Shown here piece by piece: positions 46,381-58,120 of a stretch of 64,000 nt of DNA. Position 1 is the stretch's first letter. Each line of letters opens with the position of its first letter. The translations under genes were made by a program, and so were the position numbers. The DNA comes from Uloborus plumipes (taxonomy: Eukaryota; Arthropoda; Arachnida; Araneae; Uloboridae). The notes under the pieces are model-generated. The model made no database searches and had not been told where the DNA came from. It saw nothing but the letters and a program-made list of their open reading frames with translations. The DNA is taken from assembly GCA_038373865.1 (NCBI GenBank), contig JAXGGA010004698.1, positions 21,437 through 85,436 of the forward strand. The letters are read 5' to 3'.

Positions 46381-46668
46381 CAGGAGCGCCCAGGACTAAA
46401 ATTTTTTGGAGGAGGTAAATTATCAATTTGCCGAATGAAATTCCAATTTTACCGAATGATAAAATACAAGCATGCACACATGTCGTACATGCATAACATT
46501 TAGTGAGAAAAAACACTAGGCATCTTTTAAAAAAACAATTCTAAAACTAAAAAGAACAAATAATCTCAATGTTGCAATACTGTCTTCAAATTGCCGAATC
46601 GTCAACTAAAGATGCCGAATACGGAAATTATCTGGAGGTCACAGTGACCTCTCATCGGGGAGCTCCTG
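46381..46668. mobile_element. hAT MITE (288 bp), perfect 8-bp duplication
   Basis: Ends CAGGAGCGCCC and (inward from the right) CAGGAGCTCCC, flanked by GATTTACT at 46,373-46,380 and 46,669-46,676. Landmarks 'tttaccgaatgat' and 'ggtcacagtgacctc' are shared with the copy at 47,469-47,743. Confidence 0.92.
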
Positions 46669-47468
46669 GATTTACTACTATTGAATAAAGTATGCAGCGA
46701 ATCTAAGTCTTGAATAAGTACGGATTGCTGTCTAGGCTAAACGAACCTTTAGAAGAGCGGGTTCTGTTGTCTTCTCTTAACTTTTTTCAGTAGTTTAAAC
46801 TCAAACAATTTCGATATTCGCATTTTAAATCCCTCTTTCAAAGATAATACAGTTGCATATAGAGAAAGTTGCGCTGTTCAATGCCTTTCAGGCAGCAATT
46901 CGTACTATTTCATCCTATGTCCCACTTCCGATTGCCACTAAACTCGAATGTAAGAGCATTGATACTCTCCTAACTTCTGGTAATGAGATCATTCTGCAAT
47001 AGTATGGTTAAACGGATTCCAAGCTATTATATGGCTTATGGACATAACTCAATTTACAATGGAACTCACTGGAGCTGAACTCCTGCACTTTGTTTCAAAA
47101 TGCAAAAATTTCATTATTGCGAAAGAAAAAACATTTCCTGTCAAATTCTGACAGTAAGATGTAGAGACTATAGACTTCATGCACTTCCTTTGGTAGAAAT
47201 GAGTTCCTGCGTACGAGGAAATGAAAATGAAGACAATCCTACAAAAACTCTCTTGTGTTCTTAGCTTTTATGAGAAACATTTCTATTTGATCAAGCAAAA
47301 AATACCCATCACCGTGCGACTGGAGCAACTTCCAATGGAGAGATGTCTGGACAAATCTTAGGAGATAGTTTCTCTTATCATGTTTTTCCAGGAATTATCC
47401 TAGAGCTATTGGTATATCTTCTTTCCATTTGCTGACTGCGGACATTACCTTCTACAACCACATTTACA

Positions 47469-47743
47469 CAGGGACTCCCCGAACATAAATTTTTGAGAGC
47501 GTCGGGGACGGATTTTGCAATTCAACCGAGTTGAAAATTAATACCGAATAAAATTTTAAATTTTACCGAATGATATAAGCATGCACTTATACCGAAACAT
47601 AATAAAAACGGACACTAGTTATTTTTAAAAGAGCAATAATCTATACATTTTCGCTGAATAGTCATACAAAATTATCGAATAACGAATCTTTGGGCAGTCA
47701 CAGTGACCTCCTGTGCCCGTAACTTCCCACCAGGGTGCCCCTG
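47469..47743. mobile_element. hAT MITE, second copy of the same family
   Basis: Begins CAGGGACTCCCCGAACATAA, contains 'attttaccgaatgatataag' and 'agtcacagtgacctcctg', and ends CCAGGGTGCCCCTG. Flanking 8-mers do not match, so it is older or one border is altered. Confidence 0.75.
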
Positions 47744-48169
47744 TAAACTCCTTGCTGCATTTTGTACGTTGAAGGATGTCAGTAAATTATCTTTTTCTTT
47801 AATGCAACTCCCAGGCTCCTAAATTGGTCACTGTTTGGCTTTAGTAAAATATAAAATAGAGAAGAAAATAAAAAACAAGGAAGGGAGCCCTTTTTTTTTT
47901 GTTGAAAAATAAATTTAACCGCATTTTGCACTTTGAGATATCTTCGGGGCCCCTCAGAGCCTTGGGGCCGGTAGGCAACTGCCTACTTTGCCTATTTAAT
48001 AATAGTGCTCTGGTTAGTCCTGCAATAACCATTGCTCTTCGCACAGAACTTCGATTCTGTCGATCATTAGCTCAGATTCTAATTCTTTATGCTCATTAGC
48101 TCACCTCACCCGTTTTTTTTCGCAGACGCTTAATATATACTACTCAGCGGCCCAGCAAGGTGGGGCTGG

Positions 48170-48475
48170 AAGGGGTTTTGTGCTGGCCCGATCGGCAAGG
48201 CGTCGGACTCGTAACCGGAGGGTCCCGAATTCGATCCAGTCCGATCAAAGATGCACCAACTTCATTAACGGTGACTGGGGGAAGTTAAAGACGCTTGTGG
48301 TCCAATGTCTTCCAAGTGAAACGATACCTCTGGGGGAACTGGACCAGGGGTTTACTCGAGTTCAGGTCTGGATTTAAAAAAAGCAGATCTCTCCTCAGGG
48401 CCCCATCCTGGCTGAACCACGAGTTGTCGTAGGTACGGGGTGAGATAAGAGTGAAAAAGTGAACAGATGGAGCTG
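48170..48475 (+). mobile_element. tRNA-related SINE
   Basis: The 5' part reads TGGCCCGATCGGCAAGGCGT (A-box-like, 48,184), then an anticodon-arm-like CGGACTCGTAACCGGAG, then GGTCCCGAATTCGATCC (B-box-like, 48,221-48,237), as in a tRNA with loop CTCGTAA. About 240 bp of unrelated body follows. The paralogous repeat at 54,283 lacks the whole block, which supports insertion. The stems pair poorly, so it is not a functional tRNA gene. The exact 3' end is uncertain. Confidence 0.7.
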
Positions 48476-49227
48476 GGAGTTAAAACCTCTAAACCGAATC
48501 CCCCCCTTTGATTTTCACACTGCCAATATTAGTGTAGAAATATAGAAGCACACGTTCAGACACACTTCCTCAGGAGGAAGTTCTGGCTCATGTTGACGAA
48601 AACTACCTTCTGAAGGGAAAACTTCTGGATACACAATGGTTGCAACACAACGATTTTAATTGTATATGTTACAACTCTGAAATGTATTAGGGCAATTCCA
48701 CGTGACTCACGTTACAATTTGACATGATTTTAGAAAAGTAAATGTTATATATATTAAAGAAATACCATGCCTGATTTAAATAAAGCTGTTGACGGTCATC
48801 TGGTATGCAGTGAGAACCTGTGGATGTCAACTTTTTAAATTTCAATAGAAATAGATGGTGTTTCAACCTTAATTTAACATCGTGACTCACGTTACAAAAA
48901 AAAGGAACTCAAGTTTTTCGGCTAATAAAAACCCTAAGATTTCTGCTCTTTCAGAATAATAAAATTAAAAAACTGCTTTTCATGGAACAAAATTAGTTTC
49001 TAAGTTATGATATATACGAAAAAAAAGTTCATTCTGCCGTCACTAATTAAGTTAATCAATATTTTGAGTGTGACTCACGTTACATAGTTTCGTGACTCAC
49101 GTTACATCTCCGTTTTAGTCTTTACTTTACACCTTATTTTGAAAATTTTGTGTAGAAATTTCACCTAAATTCAATTAAAATTAATGCTTAATGGCTTGTT
49201 TTTTTTAGTTGATCAGTTTTAAATACA

Positions 49228-49372
49228 GTAAAACCTCTCCGAGCTTTTACAAAGCGAACACCCCTCTTAACGGTCAATTTTTCGCAGCACGAATTTTTTG
49301 TCCCATAAACCTAGGGTTAAAATTCTCCTTAGCAGCTGCCATCTAACCCCTCTGAACGGTCACAGAGTGGAT
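49228..49372. mobile_element. pogo/Tigger-like 5' fragment
   Basis: Starts TACAGTAAAACCTCTCCGAG and continues 'cccctcttaacggtcaattt' and 'cccctctgaacggtcacag', the typical layout of a pogo/Tigger left end. The 3' end is missing. Confidence 0.55.
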
Positions 49373-49723
49373 TCATCAATTCAATTTTCCAAAACATATG
49401 TTTGTCTTTTTTTTTTTATACTACTTCCCGTATTTTCTCTGTGGCTGCATTTTACTGATTTCAAATTCTCAATTCATACATCTGAAAACTTTTACAGGAT
49501 ACTACACACCATTACATTTCATCTGATACCAATCATAACATTTAATGTTGCATAATGGCTGTAAAATTAGTTGACTGCTGTCAGAAATGGGCTCTTCAAA
49601 GTACTTACTTTTCTCATTCACTACTGATGAATAATTAAATTTTAAGCATCTCAAATAAGAGCAAGTGAGATGTTGACCGTGCTTTTTAAAATTTCTCTTG
49701 TGTTCCAATTTTATATGTATATA

Positions 49724-50373
49724 CAGGGTGTCCACTCCAATCGTGGACCAATAGCTAATTTCTAAACCGTTAGAGATAAGCATATAGTTTATTTAGGAAA
49801 AAATCTCCAAATTATGAAAGGAATTTTGGGTCTATTCACTGTTTTTCAAAAAATCAAATTTTGAAAGAGTTACGAAATTTAAATTTTTATATAGCCCCCC
49901 AGTCCTATCAATCATATTTAGTAAAACATTCTTGACACTGTAACGTTTAAAACTAAAAAAAAATCACTCTTCTACCACAAAAATTGACCGAGTTATGACG
50001 TTTTGAAAAATCAAGATTTTGCATTGTTTCATGACGTCATCGAGAGATCGCTTCAGGAACCGTATGCGAAATCCTTCAAAATCTTGATTTTTCAAAACGT
50101 CATAACTCGGTCAATTTTTGTGGTAGAAGAGTGATTTTTTTTAGTTTTAAACGTTACAGTGTCAAGAATGTTTTACTAAATATGATTGATAGGACTGGGG
50201 GGCTGTATAAAAATTTAAATTTTGTAACTCTTTCAAAATTTGATTTTTTGAAAAACATTGAATAGACCCAAAATTCCTTTCATAATTTGGAGATTTTTTC
50301 CTAAATAAACTATATGCTTATCTCTAACGGTTTAGGAATTAGCTATTGGTCCACGATTGGAGTGGACACCCTG
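49724..50373. mobile_element. Palindromic TA-flanked MITE, copy 1 (650 bp)
   Basis: TA at 49,722-49,723 and 50,374-50,375. The ends CAGGGTGTCCACTCCAATCG are exact inverted repeats, and complementarity continues through the whole element (about 300-bp arms) except a central ~40-70 bp unique spacer that includes CATGACGTCATCGAG. It could form a very long hairpin. The CAGGGTGTCC start with TA target suggests a Tc1/mariner-related MITE. Confidence 0.92.
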
Positions 50374-51009
50374 TATATATTTTTTTTTCTCTCGCTCAAG
50401 CTAATTTTTTAAATCATTTTCGTATAGATTTTCTTGGGATAAATAATTTTTTCAGCATGAGTACGGTGGACATTGAAATCTCACTTATGACTACAGTTTA
50501 ACTGTGAGGTGAATTAACGGAATTTCTCTTTGTTTCGGCGAGTCTTCCTTAGTGTATTTACATATTTGTATACTTGTTGAAGCGATATTTTAGAAGTTTG
50601 AATTTAGCCAAAATTTCCTTTGAAAGTTTCATATGTTTATTTTTCAGCTTATATTGAATTGCTAGAGACAATATCCTTAGTTTTTCGACTTTTCTCGTTA
50701 GACATTCTTTCATCCAGAGACAATGTTTCTGTTTACATGTAATGTACTTCCCTTCTTGCTTGAATTTTTCTCGGCACCTTATCTGTCATTCTGCGGTTAC
50801 TCGTTAAATATTTTAAAAATTTCTTTTACTGGAATGAAAAATCTTTCTTAGATACGGAAGAAAAATATGTGCATGCATAAACACATGCTACACATTGGAA
50901 AGCTGAGGGCCAAAACAGGGACCCAATGCACTAATTGAAAGATTATAAAACACTAAAAGAATTAAAATTACGCTATTTATATTTAATTTCATCAGTATTA
51001 TTAATTATA

Positions 51010-51611
51010 CAGGGTGTCCACTCCAATCGTGGACCAATAGCTAATTTTTAAACCGTTAGAGATAAGCATATAGTTTATTTGGGAAAAAATCTCCAAATTA
51101 TGAAAGGAATTTTGTGTCTATTCAATGTCAAGCCCCCCAGTCCTATCAATCATATTTAGTAAAACATTCTTGACACTGTAACGTTTAAAACTAAAAAAAA
51201 ATCACTCTTCTACGACAAAAATTGACCGAGTTATGACGTTTTGAAAAATCAAGATTTTGAAGGATTTCGCATACGGTCCCTTAAGCGATCTCTCGATGAC
51301 GTCATGAAACAATGCAAAATCTTGATTTTTCAAACCGTCATAACTCGGTCAATTTTTGTCGTAGAAGAATGATTTTTTTTTAGTTTTAAACGTTACAGTG
51401 TCAAGAATGTTTTACTAAATATGATTGATAGGACTGGGGGGCTGTATAAAAATTTAAATTTCGTAACTCTTTCAAAATTTGATTTTTGAAAAACATTGAA
51501 TAGACACAAAATTCCTTTTATAATTTGGAGATTTTTTCCCAAATAAACTATATGCTTATCTCTAACGGTTTAGAAATTAGCTATTGGTCCACGATTGGAG
51601 TGGACACCCTG
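51010..51611. mobile_element. Palindromic TA-flanked MITE, copy 2 (602 bp)
   Basis: TA at 51,008-51,009 and 51,612-51,613; same ends as copy 1. About 50 bp is missing from the left arm ('...caatgtcaagccccccag'). The central spacer ('cgatctctcgatgacgtcat') is the reverse complement of that in copy 1, so the two insertions are in opposite orientation. Confidence 0.92.
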
Positions 51612-52879
51612 TATATAGGTGTGTACAAGAGCTAACTCTCCCTTTAGACCCTAAAATACCATTAGGGCACATTAAATACTTTTAAGAAGTTAATATTAGC
51701 TTGTATTGGCTGTAACTCACTTTTCGCGTGACTCACGTTACAAAATAAACATCCGTATTTTTTGAATAAAAAAGCAAAAAACTCCAAATTGGCCTATAAT
51801 TCCTTTTTTGTAATATACATGAGTAGGAGAAACAGGAAAAAAAATTTCATTTATAAGCTATAAAATTTGGAAATATTAAAAAAATTAAGTTTTCGTGACT
51901 CACGTTACACAAAATTTAATGGTTTAAAAACTACTTTAAAAAATTATTTTAAGAATAAATTTCAAAATATACTATTAATAATTGTTTTCTTATCGAATAA
52001 ATCTGCCAGGAAAATATGCAATTAAATTGTGGAAACATTCTAAACCAATAAAACATGCTCGTTTAAAATTGTGTCTAGCAGAGAGAGACTTTTACAAGAT
52101 TGTGGGCTCATAGAACAAGTTCTCTTACAAAAAGAAAATGATTCACCTGAAGTTACCTTATTCTAATTTGTAAACTTCAATCAATATAGAGAACGTACAA
52201 AAAAAACTAAAACAATTTTTCAACATTTTTTTTAACACCGAGTTCCCATGTTTCCTGGAATTGCCCATTAGCAGAAAATAAAATTTTCTGATTATTGTTT
52301 GAAAATTGGCAGTTTTTCTTTCACATTAGATATTCTTCGTACTTGTCATTATTTCTATGCATGTCTGGAATGTTACTTAACTTTAAATGTTACGATAAAA
52401 CAATAATGAACGTGATTAATCTTTCAATCAGATCTGATTTGAAAATTTTTTACTAAAACGATTAATTGAATTCCTTTTTTTTTTTTTTTTTTGTCAATAT
52501 TACATTTTTTTAAGTACAACTGTGGCACAATGCATGGATAACTTATTTTTCTATGAACGTTTTATATTATACAGGGATTTTTTTTTAAATTAGTGTTCAG
52601 CTAGTATATGTTTTGTGAATAAATAGCTGAAAAGATCATCCGAAATATACATGCGAAGCAACACAATTTACAAACATGCAGTAATCAACTACATAACATA
52701 TAAATTCGAGAATAGAAAACGATTTTTTCATTGTTTTAAATACAATTTTTTTTTTTTTTTTAATGTTTCAAAACTTGACCACATTTTTTGACTGCGAAAC
52801 CTTTAATTTGTCAGAAACAAAGTCAAACCCCTCTCATCCTGTGGAGGTGGCTTCTTTTCAAACTATTAGCCCAACAGTG

Positions 52880-53093
52880 ATACTGATTTAAAAGAAGACT
52901 TCAACTTATTCCTTCCCACGCATAATTACTGTAACCAAGAATTTGGAGACAACCCCCTTCTTCGACGTAAATGTTGGCAACACTTTCTGCGAGCTCTAGT
53001 GCTTCTGCGATGTAGAACGAGAGGCAACTGTCAGCGCTTTCAAAATAGAGAGAACTGAGATCGCTTTCAGACGCTGAAGCATATGAAAGAAAG
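52880..53093 (+). promoter_or_regulatory. Candidate promoter / 5' UTR of the CH-domain gene
   Basis: This segment is distinctly less AT-rich than its flanks and ends at the candidate start codon. An in-frame stop (TAG at 53,046-53,048) precedes that ATG, as expected for a 5' UTR. No TATA box is evident. Inference from context. Confidence 0.3.
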
Positions 53094-53138
53094 ATGCCGG
53101 ATGAAAGCACCGTTGTCCACGATTTGCTGCCGCACGAG
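53094..53138 (+). CDS. Candidate first coding exon of the CH-domain protein
   Basis: ATG at 53,094 in an acceptable context (aaagATGcc) opens 15 codons reading MPDESTVVHDLLPHE, ending exactly at a consensus donor GAG|GTAAGT (53,139). The exon ends in phase 0, and the next secure exon at 61,189 begins in phase 0, so the join is open (..LLPHE|RDNTKESQ..). The composition, a preceding in-frame stop and the phase match favour it. The 8.05-kb intron and the absence of a diagnostic motif leave room for a different first exon. Confidence 0.42.
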
Positions 53139-53197
53139 GTAAGTTAAGTTTTTATTGCTTGTAAGACTGAAAACTAGCAGAGAAAGGTACAATGAAA

Positions 53198-53332
53198 CCA
53201 GTATCCAGGCCCCTCATTTAGGGGGGTCGGGTAAATTGATCCCTCTAGCTTTGAAAAACTAATGTATTTGCATATAAGTGGGCGTGGTTTGTGTTGTTTT
53301 CCGATGAAATTGCTATGTGTCTGCACAGTGCG
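53198..53332. mobile_element. hAT MITE fragment related to 42,588-42,758
   Basis: Begins CAGGCCCCTCATTTAGGGGG and contains 'atgtatttgcatataagtgg' + 'gcgtg', the reverse complement of phrases inside the 42,588 element. The far end is degraded. Confidence 0.6.
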
Positions 53333-54054
53333 AACCTTCTTGGAAAAAGTTGAAATGACGTTCCTGCCAGTATTACACCGAAGACCGAATTTATAATTTT
53401 GGGGGTAAAAACACCATATTGCCAATCCTAATACAGTAGTTTTCCCATGTAGGAACAATTTTAATCAAAAATCCACTCGAGAAGATAATTTTGGCTGCGC
53501 TGGAGATGGAAACCGCAGGTAAGTCCACTGGGAACAATAGTCCCGCTGTCCCAGTGCCGGATCTTCGTTTTTCCGAAATGGAGGAAAAATTTTTAAATTG
53601 CTGCTATTACTTATCTTCCTTCAAGTTTTTACTCCGCGTTTAAAAAATTTTTTGTATTAAAAAAGAAAGAAACACAAAAATAGAGGGAATTTGCCACCTC
53701 CAAGACGTTGCCGTCAGTGGTAATGAGCTGACTCCCCCCTTGATCCGGCACTCTGTTCTCCCCATACATAGCTTCAGGAACTGAAACGTCCTGTTTTCTG
53801 ACAAGGCAGAAAAAGTAAATTGGGAATGTTTCAAGCGTTCACTAAATGGAGTCGTAACAGCACTTTTCATACCAATAATTTCAATCACTTGAACTTTCGC
53901 TTTTTACTTGAATATATTTTGATATTACTTGCATAAAATAATTTTTTTAACTCATTATTTCAGCTAGATAATTTAGTTTAGTGGGATTGTACTCTAAATC
54001 AAGTAGAATTTTTAATAATTTTGTAGAATTTTTTGCCCCACAATTTTTTTTTCT

Positions 54055-54125
54055 TAAAATGTCATGTCTGTTACTTGTCATGTCTGTTACCATATTTAGT
54101 AACAGACATGACAAATCAGACATGA
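54055..54125. repeat. GTCATGTCTGTTAC hairpin repeat
   Basis: Two direct copies of TGTCATGTCTGTTAC and one inverted copy (GTAACAGACATGAC) within 65 bp. The motif resembles GTCAAGTCCGTTACC of element A, suggesting a remnant of a related element. Confidence 0.6.
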
Positions 54126-54282
54126 AAAATTTAAAAGAGAAACTGTACGAAAATTATTAAAATAGTGTAATATAAGTATGTTTGATTAATTATTTTCCAG
54201 AATTATACTTGATTCATAGCTTTTTTTTACACACTTCAAATTTTCAAATGACACCCAATTTTGAAAATGACCCATTTACTAC

Positions 54283-54740
54283 TCAGAGGGCCAGCAAGGT
54301 GGGGCTGTTTGTAAAAACCTCCTAACCATATCCTTTAATTTTAAGCCACATTGCCAATCCTAATGTGGTAATATAAAAGCACATGTACGGGCCCTCTCCG
54401 CCCAGGAAGAAATTTTGCTCGTAATGACCAATCCCTTTCACTTCCTCAGGGAAAACTTCTGGATGCATTATTGATACTGAGCAATGATTTTAATTTTATT
54501 TGTTACCATTCCGCAGTGTATTAACAAATAAAAATTTATAACTATTGTCCATAACTTATTTTTGCGTCATTTTCTTTTGCATTGGATATTCTTCGTACTT
54601 GTCATTGTTTCTGTGCATTTTTGAAACGTTATTTAATTTTAAATGCTTAGATACAACATTTATGAAAGTGATTAATCTTTCAATCATATCTGATTCGCGA
54701 GTCATTTGCTAAAATTATTTAATAAATTCATATCTATCAG
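54283..54740. repeat. Uninterrupted paralogue of the 48,136-52,480 repeat
   Basis: Continuous copy lacking both the SINE and element B. It starts 'ctactcagagggccagcaag' and runs past 'gatattcttcgtacttgtca'. It serves as the reference for both insertions. Confidence 0.8.
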
Positions 54741-55826
54741 TGTTACTTTTTTTTTTGTACCGGCTTGATGCACCGATAGAATAAGTAATTTTGCTTCTTT
54801 GAAAAAGCGCAATTGCAACTTCCGGTGATTAAAACAATGCTGATTGTGAAAGTAAATTCTAAGATATCCTGCGAAGAATTTCTAATTTAAAATCAGCTCT
54901 AACTATTCTCAAGCAAAAAAGGGTCAGAAAATAATAAAAAATATAATACTACATCAGTTTAAGAATTCATTCCAGTTCTTTTCTGCAGCCTCTTCTAAAT
55001 AAGTTTATGATACTTTGACCGATAGTAATATAGTTTAACGATACATGATTTTTTTTCCAAAGCGCATACCTACGATGAGCACATGTTCCTCTACAGAATA
55101 CGAGTTTTTAGCGTCTCCTTGAAACTAATAAAAGTAAATAATATTATTAAAAATAATATTAAATAGTTTTAGCTATAATAAAAATTAGTATTAATAAATA
55201 ATGTCGATAAAATGAGAAATTGGAAAATGCGATCATGGTATGAATGATCAAGCAAAAGTTTCTAGATCAATATTGAAAGCTCGATTGATAAAATTATGCA
55301 TTCACAACGTACTGCTTAATCCTCACCGTTTAATATGAACTCACTACTATTTAATTCAGTTGTTAAGCTCACAGTTCCTTAACAAGTGGCGATTTATAAT
55401 GAATACTATCTTTTTTTGTTTATATGTTCTTAATTTTTAAAAACAGTTTTAAAATTGCACCGTTAAGAAGTAAAGTAATTTTCTCTTCAAATAGAATTTG
55501 GTTTTCTTCATAGTATAGTACCTCTAAAACTGTAAGCCAAAGATTTGTTATTGCGGTTCTCAATTACTTTTTCGGACTTCTGGACTTTTGAGGTAGTGTA
55601 AGTGGTACAAGTAAGTAGAGTTGAAGCACTCGTGTGCGCTGCGAAACACCGACTACAAACCACCACGTCAGGACACCAGCTTTGCTTTGGGATCTGGGCC
55701 AAAGGAGGATGAGTACAACGAAAATAGCAACTGCACCCAAACAAACATGGCGTTGATTTAAGCGAAACACGGAACATACGTCAGAAATAGGGAATGATCT
55801 CCAAAATCTTAGGTATGATTTAATCG
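54741..55826. other. Non-coding stretch of the large intron, with one doubtful open segment
   Basis: Mostly AT-rich. The segment 55,510-55,780 is less AT-rich; on the minus strand it can encode a hydrophobic stretch (VCLGAVAIFVVLILLW) in one frame, but without a clear start or matching splice sites. Not called as a gene. Confidence 0.35.
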
Positions 55827-55834
55827 TACTACAT

Positions 55835-56232
55835 CAGTGATGCCCAATTTTTTTTCACACGAGGGCAGGACTTTATATAGAAAGATGATTCTTGCCGGTC
55901 AGAACGCATACAAAATTTAAATATGTTTGAACTTTTGTCATTAGTACATGGGAAAGCACGGAGAAGGAAGGAAAATTGCAAACCAAAAATTGTTGTTATT
56001 ATACGCTTATTTTTATCAATACGGCGTTTGTATATGTGTTTTAGAAACTAGCTTTTGAACCTTTGAGTCCAAATTTGCAGCAATCATTCGTGATACCGAA
56101 TGAAAATGATAAACGGTTTTTAAAGTTCACAGAAGATAGCTTCGTATTCTAAATATTGGGCTTATCAACGAGTCACATGAATCAGCTTCGCAGGCCCCAT
56201 GTGGCCCACGTGCCTTTTGTTGGGCATCCCTG
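55835..56232. mobile_element. hAT-like MITE (398 bp)
   Basis: Ends CAGTGATGCCCAA and (inward from the right) CAGGGATGCCCAA; flanks TACTACAT and CACTATAT match at six of eight positions, a decayed 8-bp duplication. No coding capacity. Confidence 0.8.
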
Positions 56233-56332
56233 CACTATATTATCAAAAGTATCAAAGAACTCTAGCGTTTTTGAACTATTATTACTTATGCAGAGGTGGG
56301 AATTTTTACCTTTGAAGCTGTAAAACATATTC

Positions 56333-56540
56333 AGGGGTGCCCTAAACTATTTTAGGCCAGGGGAGGGGGGGATTCTCCATTTGCCAAATAAATATTCAAT
56401 ACAAGAGCCATTTTTGAAAATACAAACGTTGTCATCTATCAATGGGTGAACACTTCATTTTTAAAAATTCATAAAAATTCATTTTGAAAACTGCCGCATT
56501 TAGTACAAGATAGTAAAAACATTTTAATTGGTGTATCATT
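56333..56540. mobile_element. hAT-like fragment
   Basis: Begins CAGGGGTGCCCTAAACTATT followed by a G-rich run, as in other hAT MITEs of the window, with 'tttgccaaataaatattcaa' resembling the 46,381 family. The right end is not recognisable. Confidence 0.4.
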
Positions 56541-57409
56541 AATTTCATAATATTGTCGAGAACTTTTACGGATCTGAGTCAGGTTTTTTGAGGGGTTGAA
56601 ATCAGATAAAATGCACCGATCCAGTGAACGAATACTCCAGTCATTTGACTAACACAGCATTTCGTAGTCATTTTCTTTTGGGAAATTAGAAGAAGATTTA
56701 TACTGCCAATTCATTTTTAAAATTTTGAGAGCTTATTGAAAAAAAAAAAAAAATCGCCATTTATATACTGAAGGAGAAAGGGGGGTTCATTCACTAATCG
56801 GTCTACCTTATAGTAAGAATACCAAAAAAAAAAAAAAAGTACTGCTTATCAGGGTTTAGTTTGCATACAGGAGCTCATGAAGAGCAGCTCTGGCACTTCT
56901 TTTTAGACGATGTATTTATTAATATTATTATTATTAGACGGAATTCAGATCAATTATGCACGAAAATAATTTTCCGAGACTATAGAAGTCCCTTAGTCGT
57001 TTCTTTAGAAGTAAGCATCGGTGTTTGTCACATGAGATTATTAAAATAGAAGCAAATGTCATGGGCGTCGCTGCCTGCTGAACATTGGGGGGGACTTTGG
57101 AAAAATAGAAATGATAGGAAAAATTCATGTTTTTTAAAAATATGTTTAGCCTTTGTAAAGACCAATGAACATTGCAATTTTCAAATAAGGACCACAAGGA
57201 GTTAATATTCTGACCCGTAGCGGGGAGAAAAAATTGGGGGGGGGGGGGTATGAAATTGCCGACCCCTCATTAATTTCAAACAGAGGGAAAAGAATGGGTC
57301 CAACATATCTTCTAAGAGGGAAGTCATAACTAGATCAGAGAGTTGAGAATGTGTTCCTAATCGCAAGTATATTATTTACCCAGAAGTAAGGAGGTACGGT
57401 GGTTTCTCC

Positions 57410-58120
57410 CCCGGATATTTTTTGGAATTTGTGGTCTTAAAAATGCATTTTAAACGCTCTTTGGTAATATTATGGGAGAATAGGTTCGAGTGCGCTCATC
57501 CGTCCATTTTTCGATATCGAAACGTTAAAAACTCCATTATTAACTCTGATTGTGCTATGGAAAGAGGGGATCTGGGATTTTTTTGAAATTGTATTGCTAA
57601 AAACGCAATTTTAGACTATCTTTGCAGATAATACCCAGATTAGTGATTCGAGTTCCCTCTTTTCAGAAAATTATCTCTGAAAAATGTATTCTAAACAATT
57701 TTTGGCCATGGTAGTAGTTGAAAGAGGCGCTTCTCTGGATATTTTTGGATATTGAAATTTAAAAACACAAGTATAGATCATATCTGATTCTTTTAGGGAA
57801 AGGGAGATCCGGAATTCTCCCTTGAACTGTTTTTGAAAATGTAACTTTAAAAACGCAGTTTTAGACTATCTGCGTAGATGTTAGGAGAGTGGAGATTTAG
57901 GGCCCACCCTTGAACTTTTTCAAAATTGAAGGGTCATCTTTGATAATTTTAAGAGGACAGATAAATATTCGAAAAGCGTTATTTCAGTTGACTTTCAATG
58001 ATGTTAGGGTAGGAATTTTTAAGAACTCTCCGTCGGAAACAAAAGTTTAAGCCCTTTAGAACGAAATATAGGACGATCTTAAGCGTTGTTGACAAAAGAC
58101 AGAGAGGGGAAGGGAGACGC
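57410..58120. repeat. Degenerate tandem array, about 80-90-bp unit
   Basis: A phrase like 'ttaaaaacgcaattttagac' + 'tatct' recurs at about 57,437, 57,523, 57,597, 57,677, 57,760 and 57,852, alternating with 'gggatctgggattttttgaaa'-like phrases. High divergence implies age. Confidence 0.6.

Larger units (their letters stand above)
48690..52266. mobile_element. Large non-coding element B, 4-bp target duplication, paralogous empty site
   Basis: Left end GGGCAATTCCACG and right end TGGAATTGCCC are inverted, flanked by ATTA (48,686-48,689 and 52,267-52,270). The uninterrupted paralogue at about 54,521 reads '...gtgtattaacaaataaaa', so borders and duplication are directly supported. The motif CGTGACTCACGTTACA or close variants occurs at 48,701, 48,882, 49,070, 49,090, 51,726 and 51,895. 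Two palindromic MITEs and a pogo-like fragment are nested inside. No transposase frame is visible. Confidence 0.85.
48136..52480. repeat. Interrupted copy of a duplicated repeat (paralogue at 54,283-54,740)
   Basis: The halves 48,136-48,689 and 52,267-52,480 match the continuous segment 54,283-54,740 in order: 'ctactcag', 'ccagcaaggtggggctg', 'aaaacctc', 'acttctggat', 'gattttaatt', then 'gatattcttcgtacttgtca' and 'gtgattaatctttcaatca'. Compared with the paralogue, this copy has gained a SINE after 'ggtggggctg' and the large element B after 'tgtatta'. Confidence 0.8.

Noticed and set aside
48180..48377. Possible tRNA-Thr gene with loop CTCGTAA
   Set aside because: Stems do not pair properly and the segment belongs to a longer insertion absent from the paralogous repeat, so a SINE head is more likely.
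55508..55777. Minus-strand frame with a hydrophobic stretch, possibly a type II membrane protein first exon
   Set aside because: The hydrophobic frame starts only at GTG, no consensus donor follows, and the alternative ATG frame is Cys-rich and featureless.
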